Source: Brachionus rotundiformis
Lineage: Eukaryota; Rotifera; Eurotatoria; Ploima; Brachionidae
Assembly (NCBI GenBank): GCA_016802295.1
Contig: JAESIW010000115.1
Span: 664,378 to 680,802 of the forward strand
Direction of reading: 5' to 3'
Length of the DNA: 16,425 bases
How positions within the stretch are numbered: the first letter of the stretch is position 1; the number at the start of each line of letters is the position of its first letter. Below the pieces are notes generated by a model. The model was not told where the DNA came from, did no database searches, and saw nothing but the letters and a program-made list of their open reading frames with translations. Both the position numbers and the translations under genes were made by a program. Positions 16,001 through 16,425 of this stretch are shown here, piece by piece.

Positions 16001-16425
16001 ACACTGTTTTACAATTACTCGATCAATGTCAACTCTGTCTTTATATTGGAGAGAAAATTTCAAAAAACAATCTGATTGAGATGGATCATAGCAAGAAATG
16101 GGTATTGTAGAACGACAAAAAATAGTAGAAACTTTAGTCTGATCCTCATTAAAAGTAACTAAATATGAATTCTTCACAGTATCGTACTAATAAAAAAAAT
16201 TTATTTATTTATCTAAAAAATTAATTAAAATTTTTAAAAAAGTGATACCTCAGTGTAATTTTGAAGAAAACATTCTTGTCGAATAGGGTATACATTACTT
16301 TGAAATCTCCTTAACGAATTTTCAAATTTGAAGTCACAATAAATCTTAAAGGTTAAAATAATAAGAGAAAAAAAATAATAAATAAAAAAAGAGATATACA
16401 GATGAATCGATAAAATTCGACCAAA
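13040..16425 (-). CDS. Second copy of the metalloprotease/VWD/EGF gene, 3' part only (5' end outside window)
   Basis: Exons, highest coordinate first: 16400-16425 (partial exon 10), 16249-16344, 15773-16186, 15639-15721, 15520-15583, 14994-15460, 14755-14940, 14602-14692, 14077-14211, 13659-14024, 13373-13594, 13218-13310, 13040-13159. They are the last 12 exons plus the end of exon 10 of the gene at 4878-11434, each shifted by 8,162 bases. They encode from the end of the pre-VWD segment through VWD, second EGF, stalk and hydrophobic tail. No frameshift or premature stop is visible and all splice sites are kept, so nothing here suggests a pseudogene. The protease, ShKT, first EGF and linker repeats would lie past position 16425. 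Whether that part exists and is intact is unknown. Confidence 0.85.

Larger units (their letters stand above)
12358..16425. repeat. Direct tandem duplication unit, copy 2 (cut by window end)
   Basis: This copy matches 4196-8263 at a constant offset of 8,162. Because the window stops at 16425, the right-hand end of this copy and the true number of units cannot be seen. The bases left of the junction (aaaatgat) differ from those left of 4196 (aattgac), so the junction is a real sequence transition within this assembly. Confidence 0.85.

Overview
The window looks like nuclear DNA from an invertebrate animal with a compact, extremely AT-rich genome. The evidence is a long gene split by GT-AG introns, mostly 46 to 64 bases, that encodes animal extracellular modules: reprolysin/ADAM, ShKT, EGF and von Willebrand factor D. 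Stops are standard, since TAA, TAG and TGA are all absent from the spliced frame. A monogonont rotifer such as Brachionus is a reasonable guess from these traits, but this is inference only. No bacterial, viral, tRNA, rRNA or transposase feature was found, and every supported gene lies on the minus strand.

Centre (4878-11434, minus). I could splice 22 exons into one uninterrupted frame of 1,623 codons plus stop, with phase preserved at every junction. In order, the predicted protein has a signal peptide, a propeptide, a zinc metalloprotease (HExxHxxGxxHD), an ADAMTS-like cysteine-rich region, an ShKT domain, an EGF domain, a Thr-rich linker of 29-residue repeats, a VWDE-like region with a VWD domain, a second EGF, a Ser/Thr-rich stalk, and a hydrophobic tail ending at the stop. 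It is most likely a secreted protease held at the cell surface, possibly by a GPI anchor.

Right part (12358-16425). This is a direct repeat of 4196-8263 with a constant offset of 8,162 bases and no difference that I could see. It carries the last 12 exons and the end of a thirteenth from a second gene copy, whose 5' part lies beyond the window. The layout is that of a very recent tandem duplication of a whole gene with its flanks, or of an assembly duplication.

Left part (1-4195). It holds older, diverged relatives of the same locus. At 165-344 there is a 5' exon with a matching signal peptide and promoter. At 2441-2838 there is the 3' end of a third copy with intact splice sites, joined almost directly to upstream-flank sequence. 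Short conserved upstream blocks lie at several places between. The window therefore samples a tandem array of one rapidly rearranging gene family in head-to-tail orientation. The stretches 345-2440, 2839-4877 and 11435-13039 contain no gene I can support.
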